A stretch of 64,000 bases of DNA from Nemopilema nomurai. Taxonomy: Eukaryota; Cnidaria; Scyphozoa; Rhizostomeae; Rhizostomatidae. The translations under genes were made by a program, and so were the position numbers. Positions 58,861 through 64,000 of this stretch are shown here, piece by piece. Every line of letters begins with the position of its first letter. Position 1 is the first letter of the stretch. The stretch lies in contig ML133420.1 of the NCBI GenBank assembly GCA_003864495.1, positions 4,116,340-4,180,339 on the forward strand. Reading direction: 5' to 3'. Under the pieces are notes generated by a model. The model did not search any database. It was not told the DNA's origin and saw nothing but the letters and a program-made list of their open reading frames with translations.

Positions 58861-59575
58861 GTACTGCTCTTTGTATCTTTTACACAAAATGCAGCAAGAA
58901 GACTTTTCTTTGTTGATAAGCTATTATAGCATTTAAAAGGTTCTTAGCTAGAAAATTGGGATGTTTGTCTTTAAATGCTATTCCTGCTTCCCCTTCTTTA
59001 TGCAAGGTTGTGAGAGTACCTATTCATGTTGGTACTGTAGCAGGTCTTGTACAGATCAGCATCTCAAGAAATTGGAACATTTCCCGAGCATTTCAACAAT
59101 CTTTTGCATTCTGCTCAAACTGATTACTATATGTTCAGCTTTTTAGAAATGGGATCTTGCATGTGCAAAGATTGTTCTTGCAAATTACAAGCAATTTCAG
59201 AAAAATGCCTTTGGTAAAGAATAAAAATTAAAAACTTTGTCTAGAGAATTTAAGCTTTATATATATTTACTGAATTATATAAAGTGTTTGTTGTTTGTAC
59301 CCTTTTCAGGTAAATAAAAGTGCAACAGCAATGAAAAGCAAATGCAAAGTGAATCAACAGAAAACTACTCTGAAAAGAACAAGTAAAGTAAAGTATAATA
59401 AATTTAGGTCTCCATGAGATACTGTACATAGCCACTGGGGTATGAAATTTTTTTCTAATTTCTTGTTGAGGTAACAAAACATTTAGAGAAAATTAGAAGG
59501 GGTGTGAAAACTTTTGACCTGTTTTGAATTTCTAACCCGACCCCATACCCGGAGTTTTAAATGACTGGCCCCTAA

Positions 59576-61400
59576 TGTGCATTTAGATCAGCAGCCAAAA
59601 TTTATTGGTCAGTAAATTGTCACAAGAAATTAACAATATGTATGTGCTTGGAAAAGTATATTTTTACTGTTTTTTACATTTTTGTAAATGCCACAAATAA
59701 AGTAAATGACATACTTCACTGTACTCCTCTCTCAAACATTTGGTAATGGCACAATGACAATCAGAAATAAGTTTGGTGACATTCACTGATTCATCCTGTA
59801 GATATTTCATTGCCCTTTTAAAACCAAGGATCCCCATTCCATCACTGTTCTCCGCCTCATTTCTTTATGGAGAAGAATTCTCGATGGAGAAAAAATCATC
59901 ACCAAACAATGACTGAGAAACAAATCGCTTCGAACAAAGAAGTGTATGGTGTGTTACAACTTGATATTACCAATGCTAAAACTATTTTTTCATGCCCTTG
60001 GCAAAACACAAAGCAATGCAAAGGAGATACCAGGGGTTGGTATGGGGAATGGTTTTCTATATGTAGTTTCGTTAATCACCCTATGATTAAATTACCAGCG
60101 TAATTTATAGATATAATTAAGGTGACCTCCGACCTCCCCTTGTCATCACCAACGCCATCTACGAACTGTACCAGACACTTCCGTAGCAGTAATAATAACA
60201 ACTTAAAACTACCTCCGCTACTCGTACAACAGCAATGTACAATAACCAAATAGGTCAGCTTTCACAGAAGAACAACTAGTTGTCATACACAGTAGTAAAC
60301 TAGTTAAACATACTCAGTAGTACACACAATCAAACAGAAAGAAACCCATACGTGTTTGATGAAGGCGGACTGGGCCGCGCGCCTCCGCATTTACCATCTT
60401 TCGAGGAATCAAGATGGCGGCCTTCAGGGAATCTCACAACACACCCTCATTCACAGAAACTAACATTTTTACAAAAAATTACCTGTAACATCTCAAAATG
60501 AACTACTTTTGATGAAATGTTTGAAAAATGCTATATGCACAAAGTTTGGCACTGTACCCCATGCTGTTGGGTCGACCATCTCATCGGAATTTCAAAAATG
60601 CTGAAAATTGCAACACAAGTAGAAAAATGTCTTTTTGTATTCGAGGACGTTTGCAACTAAATGATTGACAGCAGACTTGTTTTTGTTTTCGATAATTTGA
60701 AACTGACCAACTGGTGAAGAACAAATTTTTCTCAGAAAAAAAAATCTGGAAAATTAATAAACGGGGGGTCCTAATAAACTCTGGGGGGTCGGAAAAAACT
60801 AAAAAATTAATAAGAGTCCCCCCCACCCGTTTATTAGCTATCTAAGAGTACTTACGCATCTCCAGCCTTCTGATTTTATTATGCTATTTTTTTATTTTTT
60901 CTCAAAGACAAAACTTTACTTGCTAGCACTTATTTGTTTCTCTAAGGTGGATGCAAGTTGCACATTCATCACTTTCTAAAATTGGCTCCTGCAAATGAGA
61001 CACAAACTAGGGTTGTTCTAAATTTTAATGATGAGGGGGCATTCACCCCCAATACTTTTGAGAAAGATGGTCTTTTATTCTAAAACAATGGGAAAATGTG
61101 AAAATAGGCTTTCGTTCCCCACTCCCATTTGACAAGTGTGACCCCTGCATTTCAGCCCCCTCAACCCACCTAGCACTACGACCCTGGACGCAAAATTGAA
61201 GGAATTGTTATCTAATTTATCTACCTGTTGATTCTGAGTTAATGTATTTGTTGTAATCTGCAAATTTGTTGTATCAAAAATTTGGCAGATTTGAATAATT
61301 GATTTAGCAGGAAAAGAGAGGGAATTCCCCATGGTCTTTGTGTCATAGCTCCCAATAGTTGGACAACGTTTTAAAAAAAACCTTTGAAAGAAAAATGCAA
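59576..61400. other. No gene recognised
   Basis: Contains a reading at 59867-60103 without recognisable domain. Near 60762-60835 a G-rich stretch (ACGGGGGGTCCTAATAAAC) faces a C-rich inverse (CCCCCCACCCGTTTATTAG). Nothing assignable. Confidence 0.5.
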
Positions 61401-61419
61401 CTACCATATAGTAATCATC

Positions 61420-61465
61420 TTAGATTTCATCTGACATTTCATCTGACATTTCATCTGACATTTCC
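61420..61465 (+). repeat. Short tandem repeat, TTTCATCTGACA, about 4 copies
   Basis: A 12-base unit is repeated head to tail. It lies in DNA with no recognised gene. Confidence 0.9.
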
Positions 61466-61469
61466 GTTT

Positions 61470-62900
61470 GCTACATACTGCTGTCCCCGGCGTCATCAGT
61501 CACTGCATCGTGTTAAGCACTTCGCACTGTTTGCCATGAAAACAAACAAACAAGTTCAAATTTTAGGGTTACGCCGCCCCTCTTCTGGTTAAAATATGAT
61601 AGGTTGTTTTGTTTGAAAAAATTGATATACTTTTTGATAAATTGATAAATGAATCTCATCATTCGCTGTTGTCGTTTTTTGCTGCACAAGAGGGCCTAGC
61701 GACTGAGGTTGTGGTTTTGGGCACGGCATCGCATCTGGGGGACTTAAGGTTATAGGTGTTGAATGATCCCTTCTTCAATTGGATAGCACTCATCTTCTCC
61801 AGTGATTTGATTTGTGTGTAACTTCTTTAACTTCCATTTTTGTCCATCAAAATTTTCTCCGCATGTTCTGTCCCTGAACATGACGATTATTGCTGAATTG
61901 GGATTATTTTCGTTCTCATTAGTCAATGTGCTACCTGGTCTTCGTCATAATTTGTCATCTTTGCCAGTTTTGCAACTTTTGTAACAACCTTGATTGGGTT
62001 TTCATTATCAAAGACAGGTATTCTGGCCAGTTCGATAATATTACGTCTTCCGTAGTGGGTGAGCTCATTGTGCTCTATCCTGTCGCTTTATCCGTTTTTC
62101 ATTCAGTATTTTGATTTTTTCCAACAATTAGGTCAATAGCCTCTTTAAATTCTCTCAGGTCTGATAAAAATTCTGACACTCTTGAGTCAATTTTGCTTTC
62201 TACAGTTCGAAGCCAACTTAAATTAGTTGGATATTCTTTTGCAACTCATCCATGCCTGTTTTTATATTTCACATTACCAAAGAACTTAGCAAAAACGGCA
62301 AAAATTCTTCGGAAAAAAGCATGTAGTTTCTTTGCCGCCATCTTGAAAAAAGACCAACCTTCAGCTTGTTGGGAACTTCTACTTTTGTAATTTGATTGCG
62401 AGAACTTAGGATAGGTGACGGACACAAGCCCTATTTTGTCACTAATGGACATGGCAAAACAATTAATGAATTTTTAAACGAGATGCAGGTAACAACTTCA
62501 ACTGCTATTGCAGATAAAAGAATTACTTTAAATTGGCATGGATAACCTGCAATCATTACAACTCTACGCACAGTTTATACTATTGGTAGATCAGGTATCG
62601 ATGATCCCCCTGAAAGATATGGCAAAATCCACCTTTGGCCTCGTGATCTGAAAAAGAAATAGCCATCGAAAATCTTGTGCGGGTCAGAACTTTTCCAAAG
62701 AAATGTTTTTACGCAAAAACAAAGGAAACATTTGTGCTACTAGATATATGGTTCAACCGGATTTCTTGAAGTACCACAGCTCTTACCTGCCTAAACCGGG
62801 GCTGTTAGACCTGGGAACGGCCCTGATTGAAGAAAGGCTGAAATTCGTTAAAATGGGGCTTGAGCTTATGGGAGGCTGGAGTCCGCAAAACTGACACTAA
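61470..62900. other. No gene recognised
   Basis: Short frames only (for example 61926-62114 and 62246-62452). Possible decayed element sequence, not identified. Confidence 0.5.
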
Positions 62901-62909
62901 CAAAACTTA

Positions 62910-63410
62910 GCTGATGCAACTGGTACTATGAATCCAAAGAGTGGGATTAGAGCTGGTAGAACTGGCATAGGAGCTGTTCAAACCCAGGGGTTAGCCTGTG
63001 AAACTGAGACTGGGATATGTGTACCTGGAACTGAAGCAGAAGAATCTATGACTAAAGCTTTTAAAACCGGAATAAGACCTATTGAAACCAGGGGCTTGAG
63101 CCAATTAAACCAGAACTAGAGCTGATTAGGAATGTGATTAGGAATTGTCTTCATAGGGATTGAGCTGATCAAACTTGGTAGTTAAACTGAAACCTGGTGG
63201 TGGGTGCTGAAGCGGGTGAAACTGGGAGTGAAGATTTTGAAACAAGAACTACAGCTCACAAAACTAGGTCTCAAACTGGTCAAAAGGATACTGTGAAGTG
63301 TGAACCTGAGATGACCCGGTGAAACTAGGGCTATAGTTGATGAAGTGGATAGAAGCTGACGATAAAAGGGCTGTAGCTTGTTAAACTGGGACTGGGGACT
63401 TTAAAATTAT
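62910..63410 (+). repeat. Degenerate flank of the minisatellite
   Basis: Loose recurrences of GAGCTG(G/A)T-AAACTGG and GAAAC(T/C)-type phrases at irregular spacing. This is probably a decayed version of the array that follows. Confidence 0.5.
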
Positions 63411-64000
63411 CGTGAAAATGGGACTGGATCTGATGCAAATGGACTTGCGGCTGGTAATACTGTGACTGGGGAATGTAGAGCTGCAACTATAATTCGCAAA
63501 ACCAGTTTTCAAGCTGGTTAAAATGAGACTGACTATCGTTAAGTTGGGACTGGATCTGATGCTAATGGACTTGGGGCTGGTAATACTGTGACTGGGGAAT
63601 GTTGAGCTGCAATTTGAGTTCGCAAAGCTAGGTGTCAAGCTGGCCAAAATGAGACTGACTATCGTGAAGATGAACTAGATCTGATGTAAATGGAGATGGG
63701 GCTGGTAAAACTGTGACTAGGGAATGTTGAGCTGTAATTACAGCTCGCAAAACAAGGTGTGAAGCTGGCAAAAATGAGACTGAGTTTGGTGAAGATTAGA
63801 CTAGATCTGATGCAAATGGACTTGGAACTGGTAAAACTGTGACTAGGGAATGTTGAGCTGCAATTAGAGCTCGCAAAACAAGGTGTCAAGTTGGCTAAAA
63901 TGAGACTGAGTTTGGTGAAGATAAGACTAGATCTGATGCAAATGGACTTCGGGCTGGTAAAACTGTGACTAGGGAATGTTGAGCTGCAATTAGAGGTCGC
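63411..64000 (+). repeat. 126-bp minisatellite array, more than 4 copies, runs off the window
   Basis: The phrase TGTGACT(G/A)GGGAATGT recurs with GACT at 63464, 63590, 63715, 63841 and 63967, so the period is 126, 125, 126 and 126. Each unit also has GATCTGATG-AAATGGACTT and GCTCGCAAAAC. Because 126 is a multiple of three, the minus strand is open through several units as a 42-residue Ser-rich repeat (CSSTFPSHS). This is more likely a by-product than a gene. Confidence 0.93.

Larger units (their letters stand above)
53137..59572. mobile_element. DNA transposon of unnamed superfamily with SAM gene, 6.4 kb
   Basis: Perfect 27-bp terminal inverted repeats (53137-53163 and 59546-59572), beginning GGGGCCAGTCATTTAAAAC, with weaker similarity for 15-20 bp further in. 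TAA lies outside both ends (53134-53136 and 59573-59575), a probable 3-bp duplication. Subterminal copies of GGGGTATGAAA lie at both ends (53215, 53244 and 59438). Two genes diverge from about 55000: a SAM-domain gene on the minus strand and a DDE transposase on the plus strand. Confidence 0.88.

Overview
This is eukaryotic, AT-rich, intron-containing DNA from an invertebrate animal. A cnidarian fits best: the window holds Kolobok, P, Mutator, Penelope-like and Tx1/L1-type elements together, and the protein families resemble those common in cnidarian genomes. That placement is inference from the element mix; no host gene settles it. Almost every recognisable gene belongs to a mobile element, and most are broken.

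Left part (1-19650): two neighbouring units of a tandem U2 snRNA gene array, both on the minus strand, unit length about 1.7 kb once insertions are removed. Each U2 gene is split at the same place, between nucleotides 34 and 35, by a Keno-type (Tx1/L1 group) non-LTR retrotransposon. Copy A (1-2213) runs off the window. Copy B (10498-18889) is complete end to end but has lost function. Each unit also holds a Kolobok DNA transposon with TTAA duplications: Kolobok-1 (2264-8857) sits just upstream of the U2 start of copy A, and Kolobok-2 (13033-16445) sits inside ORF2 of Keno-B. Both Koloboks carry an intact three-exon gene for a protein with a P2X7-receptor-tail-like zinc domain, facing a damaged or deleted THAP transposase gene.

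Middle (19650-30640): a 5'-truncated RLE-type non-LTR reverse transcriptase gene with related direct repeats on both sides; a SWIM zinc-finger gene fragment with a 2.3 kb non-autonomous hAT element just upstream; and a Kolobok transposase remnant.

30640-41690: one Penelope-like element (minus strand) broken by a GTF2IRD2-like hAT element and by a 6.0 kb P element. The P element has a nearly intact THAP transposase gene and a second, oppositely oriented two-exon gene that appears to encode the P-transposase C-terminal domain as a separate protein.

41690-53130: a decayed Mutator-like transposase gene, a second decayed P-like element, an 0.8 kb foldback element, and a LINE tail with an 11-bp target-site duplication.

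53137-59572: a 6.4 kb DNA transposon of a superfamily I could not name, with 27-bp inverted repeats. It carries a DDE transposase with a SAP-like tail and, divergently, a SAM-domain gene. The window ends in a 126-bp minisatellite.

The recurring theme is DNA transposons of three superfamilies that each carry a second, oppositely oriented non-transposase gene. In both Koloboks that second gene is better preserved than the transposase.
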